Positions 35,891-44,827 of a stretch of DNA of 64,000 nucleotides are shown piece after piece. Made by a program: the position numbers and the translations under genes. The stretch covers positions 248,001 to 312,000 of the forward strand of contig NZ_VEWK01000003.1 of assembly GCF_006376675.1 (NCBI RefSeq), in the 5' to 3' direction. This stretch comes from Brucella pecoris. Lineage in GTDB: Bacteria; Pseudomonadota; Alphaproteobacteria; Rhizobiales; Rhizobiaceae. How positions within the stretch are numbered: the first letter of the stretch is position 1; each line of letters starts with the position of its first letter. The notes beneath the pieces were generated by a model. That model was given only the letters and a program-made list of their open reading frames with translations. It was not told the DNA's origin and did no database searches.

Positions 35891-37152
35891 TACTGTCCTA
35901 CGCAGCTTCTAGCGGCAGCCTTTTCGCGGCAAACATCGCGCAACTTTTTACATTTGCTATTCTGGCGCGATATCTCGGCTCCCACGAATTCGGCTTGTTC
36001 GTGACAGTGATGGCGGTGACCAGCATCGCCACTTTCATCTGTGGCCTTGGTGGAGCGGAATGCCTTGTACGCCGTGTAGCGCAGAACCGGGCGATCTATC
36101 CGGCCATGCTCGGTCACAATCTCATTCTTATCGGAATAACCGGCATAGTCCTGGTCGCCGCCGGGATGCTGATTTTGCCGTTCTGGCTGAGCAGCTCTCC
36201 CGAATTTTCGGGGAATCTGGTTGGGCTTTTCCTGCTGCTTGTCACAAATATTGTGCTGGTTCGCCTTATCCTGCTGGTCGAGCAGATCTATATCGCGCAC
36301 ACCGACTTCATATCGGCCAATCTCTCCGTTGTTGGATTTGCCGTAGCCCGCACGATTGCCGCCGCAATCGCCTGCCTTGTATTCGGCGTCTCCACCGTTG
36401 TCGGGTGGGCTTACTGGCAGTTTGGGGTTCATGTGCTGGTCGCCGTCATCTATACCTTGTTTTTGCGCAGGCTGGGTCGACCGCAATACACAATCGTGCG
36501 CGACGAACTGCGGCTCGGTGTGATGTTTGCATCGCAGTTCATCTTCAAGGCAGTCCGCCAGAATGCCGACCTCCTGCTTCTCGGCACATTGGTGCCACCA
36601 AGCATAGTCGGCAGTTATGGCGTCACCCGCCGCATCATCGACAGCAGCACCTTGACTGTCGAGGCGATGAACCGTCTTGTCTATCCTCATCTGGCGCGCG
36701 CCAGCGCTAATGGCATCCATCATGCCCTGCCGATAACAATGCGCTTGCTCGGGGCAGCATTTGCCATCGGCATATTCACCTCGCTGGCTGTATTTATTAT
36801 TGCGCCTTACCTGCCATATCTGTTCGGGAGTGAGTACGACACGCTGGTTTCATTCTGCCGCACGCTTTGCTGGATCACGGTGTTTGTTGCCTTGTGGTCG
36901 ATAGCTGTCGATCTGCTGGGCGCAGCGAGCCAGCATAGCTATCGCACTGCGGTCCTGAACACAGGCAATATCCTCGGCGCGCCACTTTTGGCACTGGCCA
37001 CCTGGTATGCGCCGATCACAGGAACTTTCGCGGCTATTTACGTAATTGAAATCAGTATTGTGTTGGCATCCTGGGGATGCGTTATCTACCTCGTTCGCCG
37101 GAGTCGTGACGCAGAAGAGAAAAAGGGCGGTTTCAAGCAAGCGGGGGCTTAG
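35869..37152 (+). CDS. Wzx-type polysaccharide flippase
   Basis: A 427-residue membrane protein with about 12-14 helices of the MOP superfamily. It starts SYAASSGSLFAANIAQLFTFAILARYLGSHEFGLFVTVMAV, the polysaccharide-transport N-terminal pattern. It would flip undecaprenyl-linked repeat units to the periplasm. The start is uncertain: the TTG at 35869 lacks a convincing ribosome site, and a better ATG is out of frame. It is divergent from wzz, so one regulatory region of about 340 AT-rich bases serves both units. The next gene begins directly after its stop. Confidence 0.87.
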   Translation: MKRHWSTLLSYAASSGSLFAANIAQLFTFAILARYLGSHEFGLFVTVMAVTSIATFICGLGGAECLVRRVAQNRAIYPAMLGHNLILIGITGIVLVAAGMLILPFWLSSSPEFSGNLVGLFLLLVTNIVLVRLILLVEQIYIAHTDFISANLSVVGFAVARTIAAAIACLVFGVSTVVGWAYWQFGVHVLVAVIYTLFLRRLGRPQYTIVRDELRLGVMFASQFIFKAVRQNADLLLLGTLVPPSIVGSYGVTRRIIDSSTLTVEAMNRLVYPHLARASANGIHHALPITMRLLGAAFAIGIFTSLAVFIIAPYLPYLFGSEYDTLVSFCRTLCWITVFVALWSIAVDLLGAASQHSYRTAVLNTGNILGAPLLALATWYAPITGTFAAIYVIEISIVLASWGCVIYLVRRSRDAEEKKGGFKQAGA

Positions 37153-38274
37153 ATGGTGCATATCTCGACACCAGCAAATGGCAGCAAATCACGGCGTGTT
37201 CGCGCGATGGACACCGATGATATTCCAGCCGTCCGCACCCTGTTTCAGCGAGTTTTCCGCCCACGATCGAAATCGTGTAACGAAAATTTCGATCTATACT
37301 TTCGGAACTTCTTTTTTGAGAACCCCTATTACGACCCCGCGATCGGCAGCGTCGTGCACGAGGACGACCACGGCGAAATCGATAGCGCCCTCTCGGTCCT
37401 CCCGATCCCCTACAAGGTCAATGGCCAAACGGTCATGGGGCGACTGTTATGCGCTTTCATGATGAAACCCGAGATGTCGCCCCGTGGCGCGGCCGAACTG
37501 ACCCTAACTTTGCGCCCAAGTGACAAGATACTCAACTTCAGCGACAGCGCGGCGCCCGTGAGCCTCAGACATTTCGAAGCGATCGGAGGGGTAACGCTCA
37601 GCACGCACGGGCTTGGATGGACCCGCGTGTTCCAGGCTGCAAGCTATGTGGCCAGTTACCTTGCCGAACGGCGTCCAATCCTTGACGGGTGGGCGACAAG
37701 TTCGGTTGGCAAGATGCTTAACCCGCTCTTCCCGATCCCCCCGATCAAGAAAGCCGCCAAGTCCCCAGCGAGTGTGAAGGAAATAGCGCAGGATGAGGCA
37801 ATCTCGCTCGTTCCCGGCTTGATCGAGAGCTATTCGGCCCATCCGGCCTGGACGGAAAGCGACATCAACTGGTTGTTTCAGATGGCATTCGACAATCAGG
37901 CTGCTGGCACCTTGCGCCTCTGTGCAATCAACGACCATACCGGTAGTCCGAGCGGCTTTTTCTGTTACTACAGCCGCTCCAATGGCATGGCCGAAGTTTT
38001 GAACGTCATCGCAAAAGCCGGGACGGAAAAACATGCCGTCGATGCGATGCTGCTCTACTTGCAGGAAGAGGGGCATATTGCTGCGCAAGGCCGAGTTGAC
38101 CCGCGTTATCTCAATGCGCTCTCGCAGCACTCGATCATGTTCTTCCGTCTGAAAGCCAATGTCTGTGTGGTCACAGCGAGCACGGATATGCTGAACGCGG
38201 TACAGCGCAATGACATCTTTATTGGCGGATTGGCTGGCGAAAGCTGGAGCAGGCTTTCGACGGACTTTTATTGA
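37153..38274 (+). CDS. GNAT-like acyltransferase protein of the polysaccharide locus
   Basis: A 373-residue soluble protein. The first half resembles GNAT N-acyltransferases of polysaccharide loci (RVRAMDTDDIPAVRTLFQRVFRP, then VVHEDDHGEIDSALSVLPIPYKVNGQTVMGRLLCAFMM and an RGAAELTL-type acceptor strand). The second half (about 210-370) looks like another GNAT-like or FemAB-like fold, with GFFCYYSRSNGMAEVLNVIA. It follows the flippase stop without a gap. Acylation of an exported-sugar intermediate is plausible. Catalytic residues were not identified. It overlaps the convergent glycosidase by 7 bases. Confidence 0.6.
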   Translation: MVHISTPANGSKSRRVRAMDTDDIPAVRTLFQRVFRPRSKSCNENFDLYFRNFFFENPYYDPAIGSVVHEDDHGEIDSALSVLPIPYKVNGQTVMGRLLCAFMMKPEMSPRGAAELTLTLRPSDKILNFSDSAAPVSLRHFEAIGGVTLSTHGLGWTRVFQAASYVASYLAERRPILDGWATSSVGKMLNPLFPIPPIKKAAKSPASVKEIAQDEAISLVPGLIESYSAHPAWTESDINWLFQMAFDNQAAGTLRLCAINDHTGSPSGFFCYYSRSNGMAEVLNVIAKAGTEKHAVDAMLLYLQEEGHIAAQGRVDPRYLNALSQHSIMFFRLKANVCVVTASTDMLNAVQRNDIFIGGLAGESWSRLSTDFY

Positions 38275-40460
38275 ACTTCGAGCTTTCGCTCTAGAAGGAA
38301 GAAAGTCGTCGGCCCCTCCTTGCCCGCTCCGTTGTCCAGCCGGAAAGCAGCGGGACCTGATCCTGACGCTATTTTTTCATGAACCTCGCCATCAAGACCG
38401 ACCGGCGAGAGCGTCCACGAAACCGTATTTCCTGCCAGTTTCACATCCACCCGATTGCGCAGCAACGTGACTGGCAGTTGCCCCCAATCCTCTATGATTT
38501 TCTCTGCCTTGTCGCGGAAACGCATATCAGTATTGCGAGCATCGCTGGCGAAAATTATCAGCAGCTTTTCGCTGTCCTTCAGCGGCTTTTCATCAATTGC
38601 CGAAACAGCAAACAAACCTCTTTCCTCGGCATTACCGAGGGATAACTCACTCAAAGTCAGGCGATCTTTCAGTTCGGCAAAGGCGATGGCCTCGGTCTTA
38701 GATGTAACGACGTGCATCCGCAGCTTGTTACGATCGAGTCGGATTTGACCGGTAGCACTTTCAAACAAGCCCTGCGAAGGACTGGTTGCGTTATCATCCG
38801 CAAGAAGTCCTGCTGCCTTCAAGCGCTGCAGCACGTTGTCGAGTGACACGTTCCGGTAGTCAACCGCGACCTTTTTCTGCAAGCCTTGCGGCCATGCCAG
38901 TTCTTTTGTGGCAAGACCAATCCCGCCAAGAAGTGCTAGCGGTTTCAACCGGGCCGGTTCTCGAAGTTCGAGCGATTCACCAAGGCTCGTCTCCCCTTGC
39001 ATCGTTAATGGCACATCGAAAGCTGCGGTTTCGATGTCTCCCCGGCGAAACAGGAGCGCTGCCAGTGTTTCGCCGGCACGCGCAACAGGATCTACCGCGA
39101 AAGTGTACGGCACGATACGCTGACGAAAAGGAGCTGCCTCGTCAAATGCAAGCGTTAGCGGCCCCTGCCCATGACGGCAGATACCGTCCCAACCTTGCAA
39201 TGCGGCATAGGCCGGAAACACCAGACCCGCCTCATACCGATAACGGTTCCAAAACAGATGCTCATACTCGGTCACAAGAAAGGGTCGGCCGATCCAGCGC
39301 CCGGCAGCGATCTCACTGACATAGGCAGCAGCGTCGGCAATCGAACTCGTATGCTTGATTTCCGTACCAGGACTGAGGGTTCCGATCCAGTCATGATAGG
39401 TGTTGGCGGCCACTACTTTCTGAGGCTGTCGCGAAAGGGCGGTCTGGACCGTGAACCAGTTGTTATAAGGGGCGATCAGACCACGATAGCCGAGATCGCG
39501 CAGCGCCTGCTCCATCCGTTGCGCCAGCAAACGTTCACTTTCGACGAGAAAGGCTTGAAAGTCGTGGAGCCGCCTTCCACCACTGCTGCGGCTTTCGGGC
39601 AAATGGATGGTTTGCTGCTCCAGATTTTCGCCGGATGCCAAACCACCCCATGCTCTCGACAAGGCAGCGGTGTCGGCATAGCGCTTTGTGAGAAATGCAT
39701 TGAATGCTGGACGATAACCTGGCCAGAATGTGGTCCCGTCGTCATTTTCATGCACGAAGCTCGTAAACTCGATGCCGTTCTCGTTGAACGGAATGACCAG
39801 AGTGAGTGCGGGGTCCTCAAGAGGTGAAAGGCCGGTATAGGGATTAACAGTGGTGTAGACTTCTTTCTGGAAGCGCAGCCAATGTTCGAATGCTTCATTT
39901 TCGACATAGGCCCGGCGTTTCAGATTACCCCCTGGACCCCAGCGATTAGTGTCCTTTCCGCCCAAAGCGCCGCTTTCGGAAGTAAGTCCGTCAATGATCC
40001 AGTAAATGCCCTCACGTTTGAGCGCCGCCATCAGGTAGCGCATCCGGTCGAGAGCTTCGGGGCGAAAATCGAAATCGCCCGCCTGTCCAAGCATCAGATC
40101 GGCATCAACAAAATGAAACCGGGCTATATTGTAGCCGTGCAGGCGAAGCTGTTGGACATAACGATCGATGAAGGCATGGTCCACGATGCCTGAAGATGGA
40201 GGCCCCCAGCCAATCGCCGCACACTGTAGTCGCATTGCTTGGTCCGGCTTGTCAGCCTGTGCGAAATGCCCTGCAGTATTGGCGATCAAACGATTTTTTT
40301 CTTCAATCGGCGTATTTGCCAGAAATCTCGAAAAATCCAGCGGGCTTCCCGCAGAAATTTCGAGATTTTTTTCAGTGACCGGAAGCCATTCTTCAGCATC
40401 GGCACCGGGCATAGCGAGGCCTATAAGCGAAGCAGATATGGCCAGCCGCAGGATTTTCAT
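38268..40460 (-). CDS. Secreted clan GH-A-type glycoside hydrolase
   Basis: A 730-residue protein with a signal peptide (MKILRLAISASLIGLAMPGADA, cleavage near 22). A TIM-barrel region (about 80-470) shows the retaining-glycosidase pair of clan GH-A: acid/base E227 in LVIPFNENGIEF and a nucleophile candidate in FLVTEYEHLFW (E398 or E400). About 260 C-terminal residues look beta-rich and may bind glycan. The exact family (GH5- or GH42-like) is uncertain. The start codon overlaps the stop of the upstream GT2 gene (TGATG), so they are coupled. A polysaccharide-trimming or export-linked hydrolase is the inference. Confidence 0.75.
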   Translation of the reverse strand: MKILRLAISASLIGLAMPGADAEEWLPVTEKNLEISAGSPLDFSRFLANTPIEEKNRLIANTAGHFAQADKPDQAMRLQCAAIGWGPPSSGIVDHAFIDRYVQQLRLHGYNIARFHFVDADLMLGQAGDFDFRPEALDRMRYLMAALKREGIYWIIDGLTSESGALGGKDTNRWGPGGNLKRRAYVENEAFEHWLRFQKEVYTTVNPYTGLSPLEDPALTLVIPFNENGIEFTSFVHENDDGTTFWPGYRPAFNAFLTKRYADTAALSRAWGGLASGENLEQQTIHLPESRSSGGRRLHDFQAFLVESERLLAQRMEQALRDLGYRGLIAPYNNWFTVQTALSRQPQKVVAANTYHDWIGTLSPGTEIKHTSSIADAAAYVSEIAAGRWIGRPFLVTEYEHLFWNRYRYEAGLVFPAYAALQGWDGICRHGQGPLTLAFDEAAPFRQRIVPYTFAVDPVARAGETLAALLFRRGDIETAAFDVPLTMQGETSLGESLELREPARLKPLALLGGIGLATKELAWPQGLQKKVAVDYRNVSLDNVLQRLKAAGLLADDNATSPSQGLFESATGQIRLDRNKLRMHVVTSKTEAIAFAELKDRLTLSELSLGNAEERGLFAVSAIDEKPLKDSEKLLIIFASDARNTDMRFRDKAEKIIEDWGQLPVTLLRNRVDVKLAGNTVSWTLSPVGLDGEVHEKIASGSGPAAFRLDNGAGKEGPTTFFLLERKLEVQ

Positions 40461-41455
40461 CAAGGTTCTCTTATAACCTTGCTTTCGATCCAATCCGTTG
40501 GTTTGCGGCGGGGCTGAAAAAAGCCAAGCGGTAGTGCTGCTGCATGAAAGATCCATGCGACCACCGCATAGACACCCAGTTCGATACTACGAGACCGAAC
40601 AGACATCGCCACGAACGGAGCCGCAGCAATCATGGCCGCGATCAGAATTGCCAGCGGCCATCCTGGTACAAAAACAAGAGCTACTATGATCGCCAGCCAC
40701 CAAAAATAGACCGCCCCCCAAAGCCGGAGTTCCGGCAGCTCACGGAACAAGTTTTTCTGATGCGGCTGGCCAATTGCGGCACGCAACACTTCACCAGTTC
40801 CACGCAGATATTTGCTTTTCCAGCGTCGGACCAAAAGCTTGTAGGCATTCATCGTATAGCCAAAATGCTGCACGAAAGGGCGATCCAATCGGTAGAGCTT
40901 CCAGCCATTGCTGCGTAGACGAACACCCGCGTCAAACTCTTCGTGACCATGAAGATTGCGATCCGAGAAATATCCCGCCTGCTCGATCGCGCTGCGTCTG
41001 TAAAGCCCGCCGCCGTTCATGCGATCAACATCGCCTACGCGCGCTTCCGGTGAATGACGCTTCGCACGACGCTGGAACTCCAGACTTTCCAGAATCTGGT
41101 CCACGACATGGCCGGTCACACCGCCCACGTCAGGATGTTTGCCGAGATAATCGAGGGCTGTCGGCAGGAAATCCGGCTCGAGTATCATGTCGCCATCAAT
41201 CAGGCAGATATAGGGCTGCGTCGAATACTGGAAGCCGAGCTGCGGGCCGAGACCACAGCTAGCCTGCGCAGGAGGCTCGATCTGCACAATTTTGATCGGA
41301 TAGGATCGTGCGATCTCTATCGTGCGATCGGTCGATCCACTATCCGCTACAATTACTTCCACCTTCCCGCCAGGCAGAGCTTTCAAGGCGCTTTCCACAG
41401 CCTCGGCGATGCGCTTTTCCTCATTCAAAGTTTTGATGATAATCGAAATAGACAT
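40460..41455 (-). CDS. Glycosyltransferase family 2 with C-terminal membrane helices
   Basis: A 331-residue GT-A transferase. Seen: ISIIIKTLNEEKRIAEAVESALK, VIVADSGSTDRTIEIA, and the metal DXD within CLIDGDMILEPDF. GGLYRRSAIEQAGYF and HGHEEFDAGVRL are the acceptor region. Two or three helices near the C-terminus (about 250-325) anchor it in the membrane. Start 41455 (MSISIIIK) has AGGGC upstream. Similar enzymes add sugars to lipid-linked precursors in succinoglycan-type pathways. It is coupled by one base to the secreted glycosidase gene. Confidence 0.87.
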   Translation of the reverse strand: MSISIIIKTLNEEKRIAEAVESALKALPGGKVEVIVADSGSTDRTIEIARSYPIKIVQIEPPAQASCGLGPQLGFQYSTQPYICLIDGDMILEPDFLPTALDYLGKHPDVGGVTGHVVDQILESLEFQRRAKRHSPEARVGDVDRMNGGGLYRRSAIEQAGYFSDRNLHGHEEFDAGVRLRSNGWKLYRLDRPFVQHFGYTMNAYKLLVRRWKSKYLRGTGEVLRAAIGQPHQKNLFRELPELRLWGAVYFWWLAIIVALVFVPGWPLAILIAAMIAAAPFVAMSVRSRSIELGVYAVVAWIFHAAALPLGFFQPRRKPTDWIESKVIREP

Positions 41456-41632
41456 CGTTGCCCTATTTGAGAGAAAGCATGTGCAAAGCAATCTAATGGC
41501 TCAGGCCAGTCAAGCCAGCATTTCATAGTTTCCTTTGGTTTCAAATCTACTAAACACTTCAACTATAAAATGAGATTCGGCAGGCTCACGTCGTTGAGAT
41601 TTCCCAAATTTTAGGACGCTCTGAAAGATCTC

Positions 41633-42473
41633 ATGCTGACCAATGATTTTGACATTCGGGTTTACAGCAGCACGGAGCAGCTATCACAAAATACGGTAAT
41701 GCGTCTTCTCGAAGCTGTTGTCGCATCCGTCCCCCCTCACGATGCGATTGCGCTCCGTAAAATGCCGGAGCGTGTTGAAACCCTTGCAAATCCTTTGTGG
41801 CCGTTGACGAACCTCTCGTCAGAAGCCTCCACACATGCGATTTCTTTGGCACGTCCAATGGAGGCAATAGAGCAGTCTATACGAAGTATCCGCAACATAA
41901 AAAAGCACGGTCGAGCACTTCAGCAGATGGAAGGATATCGTTTCTTTGTCGCGCACATCGAAGCTGAGCGGCACGCCATTCTGGAGGTTATGTTGCGTCA
42001 GAAACAACGGCGTTTTGAAGAAACCATGGTCCCTGGTTTCGATGTGCATCCTGAAAAGCAGCGCTTTTTTGAAGAAGTGACCGAGCATCTGGCTCGACAC
42101 AACGCCCTGCATCTTTCAGCACTCGCGATAGGGGAAACGATATTGGCCACCGTGTGGAGCGTCGTCCGTAATGGTCACAACGTTCGAAAATGGCAAATGG
42201 AGCAGGTTTTCACCCGGAAAAGTGCTGATATTGCGCCTGCTATATGCACTGAAAACAGACGGCCACATGTGTTTCGATCTTGGATTTGGCGATGAGCCAT
42301 GGAAAATCGGCTTGCGTGACCAAACGACACCACTGCGCGACTATGTTCGCCCGGTCACTTTCCAAGGGCGTATGTCGCTTATCCTCGCCCGCTCGTTGGA
42401 GCGAATACGCGCGGTTTCCATCTATCAAAAACTGCGTCCGTTGAAATGGCAGTTGCTTCGCAAACTTAGATAG
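41633..42473 (+). pseudogene. Frameshifted GNAT (BcsL/CelD-like) acetyltransferase
   Basis: Two adjacent frames together make one GNAT-type protein related to the cellulose-biosynthesis BcsL/CelD group. The first (41633 to about 42168) ends its good part at LAIGETILATVWSVVRN. The second (about 42171-42473) continues with MVTTFENGKWSRFSPGKVLILRLL...MCFDLGFGDEPWKIGLRDQTTPLRDYVRP, the usual end of the family. The reading frame changes by +1 near 42168, and a few residues expected between the parts appear missing, so a short deletion is likely. The 5' frame then reads unrelated sequence to a stop at 42295. Possible sequencing error or programmed shift cannot be excluded. Confidence 0.7.
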
Positions 42474-42476
42474 AGC

Positions 42477-43769
42477 TTATGCGGCTCGCTTTGGCAGCCG
42501 CACCGTGAATGTCGATCCTTCGCCCAATTGGGAGCGAACGACCAGACGGCCTCGATGGCGAGCAAGAATATGCTTGACGATGGCAAGCCCCAGACCTGTG
42601 CCCTTCTGAGCGCGGCTTGTCTCGACGTCAATTCGATAGAAGCGCTCGGTGAGACGCGGTAAATGCTCGGCGGCAATGCCCGGACCGAAATCCTGAATTG
42701 ACGTCACGACTTCCGCAGAACTGCCGCTATTGTCTTCGTCCAGCTTCACGATGACACGCTTACCAGCCTGTCCGTATTTACAGGCATTCTCGACGAGGTT
42801 CTGGAAAACCTGGATAAGCTCATCGCGCGCGCCCGTAACATTCACAGGGTGATCCGGCAGATCACGCTCGATACTGATATCGAGGCCTGCCGCCAATGGT
42901 GTCAGCGTGTCGGCAACGTGATTGAGAATGGAAGTCATGTCCACGCATTCATTGATCGCCAGATGCGCCCGCATTTCAAGGCGCGACAGGGACAATAGAT
43001 CGTCGATCAGCCGTGACATCCGTTCGGCTTGTTTTTGCATGATATCCAGAAATCGATCACGCGCAGCCGTATCGTTTCGGGCTGGCCCTTGCAGCGTTTC
43101 GATGAACCCGCGAAGCGATGCCAGGGGCGTGCGCAATTCATGGCTTGCATTTGCGATGAAATCCGAACGCATGCGGTCAATGCGCCGCGTTTCACTCTGA
43201 TCGCGAAACAACAGAACAAAAAGTTCAGGCCTGCCATCCTTGTCAGGCAGAGCCTTGACCATGGCTTTGAACCAGCGATCCATCGGGACACGCTCAAAAT
43301 ATTCAATGCTTCGCGCTTCGCCGTCTGCAATAACCCCTTGAATGAGGGCATGCATTTCCGGCGCTCTAAAACGCAAATAAAGCGCCGTGCCGGTTTCCAG
43401 CGACTGAAACGCGTCGAGAGCCGCGGAATTGGCGAATCGAACCGTACCGCCATGATCGAAAACGACCATCGGATCGGTCAGAAGATCAGCCAGGCGCTCG
43501 CCAGAGACCCCCGCCATTTCATTGGGTACTATATTTTTCGTCGGCGCTTCATCCGACTCGCTGCTTGCAACTTCGCTTGAAAGCCATACAGCCCCAAGAA
43601 CGACGACGGCCAGGAGTCCTGCGCGAAACCAGAATGGGAGATCGAGGGCCAACACGCAGACAGCAAGAACCATGCTGGCGATCACAACGCCCTTGACCCG
43701 GAGAAGCGGTTCGAAAATCGACTTCTCGGCGTGTGGTTCTGGATCCGTGCGGTTGCCTGCCTCGCTCAT
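42477..43769 (-). CDS. phoR: PhoR-like sensor histidine kinase
   Basis: A 430-residue membrane kinase. Two helices (about 27-45 and 48-66) enclose almost no periplasmic loop, then a PAS-like domain (about 90-190) leads to the H-box [19 protein letters not shown] (H210), N-box VENACKY, and ATP-lid motifs [11 protein letters not shown] and [13 protein letters not shown]. This layout is that of alphaproteobacterial PhoR, which senses phosphate with PhoB. No phoB or pst gene is in the window. The neighbouring polyphosphate kinase fits a phosphate role, but other PhoR-like kinases cannot be excluded. Confidence 0.7.
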   Translation of the reverse strand: MSEAGNRTDPEPHAEKSIFEPLLRVKGVVIASMVLAVCVLALDLPFWFRAGLLAVVVLGAVWLSSEVASSESDEAPTKNIVPNEMAGVSGERLADLLTDPMVVFDHGGTVRFANSAALDAFQSLETGTALYLRFRAPEMHALIQGVIADGEARSIEYFERVPMDRWFKAMVKALPDKDGRPELFVLLFRDQSETRRIDRMRSDFIANASHELRTPLASLRGFIETLQGPARNDTAARDRFLDIMQKQAERMSRLIDDLLSLSRLEMRAHLAINECVDMTSILNHVADTLTPLAAGLDISIERDLPDHPVNVTGARDELIQVFQNLVENACKYGQAGKRVIVKLDEDNSGSSAEVVTSIQDFGPGIAAEHLPRLTERFYRIDVETSRAQKGTGLGLAIVKHILARHRGRLVVRSQLGEGSTFTVRLPKRAA

Positions 43770-43882
43770 GCTGCTTCCTTCTGCGGTTGTGGCATCGACT
43801 TTGTCCGGAAATGTTGGAACATCCTTTACGCGGCTTCCAAACAGCCCATATCATGGTTTGCTATAAACGAAAGGGAATTGCC

Positions 43883-44827
43883 GTGGGTGACAGTTCAAAG
43901 ACAGCTAACAAAAAGAAAGACAAAAAAGACGAAGCGAAGCCAGGCGACAAGGCGATCAAGCTGAAAATTGACGGAGCAGCGCATTCGTTTGACATAAATG
44001 ATCCGAAATTGCCGAAATGGATCGACGATAATGCACTGCAATCGGGCGGATACCCTTATCCTTCCAAAATGAAGTCGGATGAATATGAGGAAACACTCGA
44101 GCGGCTTCAGATCGAACTTGTCAAACTGCAATACTGGCTTCAGGAGACCGGCGGACGCGTCATCAGCGTTTTCGAAGGTCGCGACGCCGCAGGCAAGGGT
44201 GGAACCATCTTTACAATCCGGGAGTTCATGAACCCCAGAACCGCCCGTAACGTTGCATTGCCGAAGCCGACCGAAACCGAACAAGGCCAATGGTATTTCC
44301 AGCGTTATGTCGCACATTTCCCGACGGCAGGTGAGTTCGTAACGTTTGACCGTTCGTGGTACAATCGAGCAGGTGTGGAACGGGTGATGGGCTTTTGTAC
44401 GTCGACACAGCTCGAAACCTTCCTGACCGAGACACCCGATTTCGAGCGCATGATCGTTACAGATGGCATTCACCTTTTCAAATTCTGGCTGGATATTGGT
44501 CAGGAAATGCAGCTCAAGCGCTTTCATGAGCGTCGCCACAGCCCGCTCAAGAACTGGAAGTTCTCACCTATGGATGTGGCGGGCATTTCTCGCTGGAATG
44601 ATTATTCCGACGCATTGCACATCATGTTTGAAAGGACCGATACAGGTTACGCGCCCTGGACAATCATTCGGTCGAATGACAAGAGGCGCGCCAGACTGGC
44701 TGCAATCCGGCGCATCCTTTTGACATTGCCCTATGAAGGAAGAGACCTTCAGGCAATTGGAGCCGAGGATCAATCGATCATCGGCCGCGGTTCTACATTC
44801 CTCACCTCTTCATTCGCAGAGATGTAA
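43883..44827 (+). CDS. ppk2: Polyphosphate kinase 2
   Basis: A 314-residue PPK2 enzyme that makes nucleoside triphosphate from polyphosphate, or the reverse. Seen: Walker [12 protein letters not shown] (98-107), [18 protein letters not shown] (Walker B and lid), [17 protein letters not shown], and the [21 protein letters not shown] end. The N-terminal 25 residues are lysine-rich. The start is a GTG at 43883 with AAAGGGA 7 bases upstream; an ATG at 43853 is possible. It is divergent from phoR and its 3' end overlaps the convergent GT2 gene by 58 bases. Confidence 0.92.
   Translation: MGDSSKTANKKKDKKDEAKPGDKAIKLKIDGAAHSFDINDPKLPKWIDDNALQSGGYPYPSKMKSDEYEETLERLQIELVKLQYWLQETGGRVISVFEGRDAAGKGGTIFTIREFMNPRTARNVALPKPTETEQGQWYFQRYVAHFPTAGEFVTFDRSWYNRAGVERVMGFCTSTQLETFLTETPDFERMIVTDGIHLFKFWLDIGQEMQLKRFHERRHSPLKNWKFSPMDVAGISRWNDYSDALHIMFERTDTGYAPWTIIRSNDKRRARLAAIRRILLTLPYEGRDLQAIGAEDQSIIGRGSTFLTSSFAEM

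Noticed and set aside
42477..44827. Full phosphate regulon around the PhoR-like kinase
   Set aside because: No phoB, pst or phoU gene is present; only ppk2 is phosphate-related.
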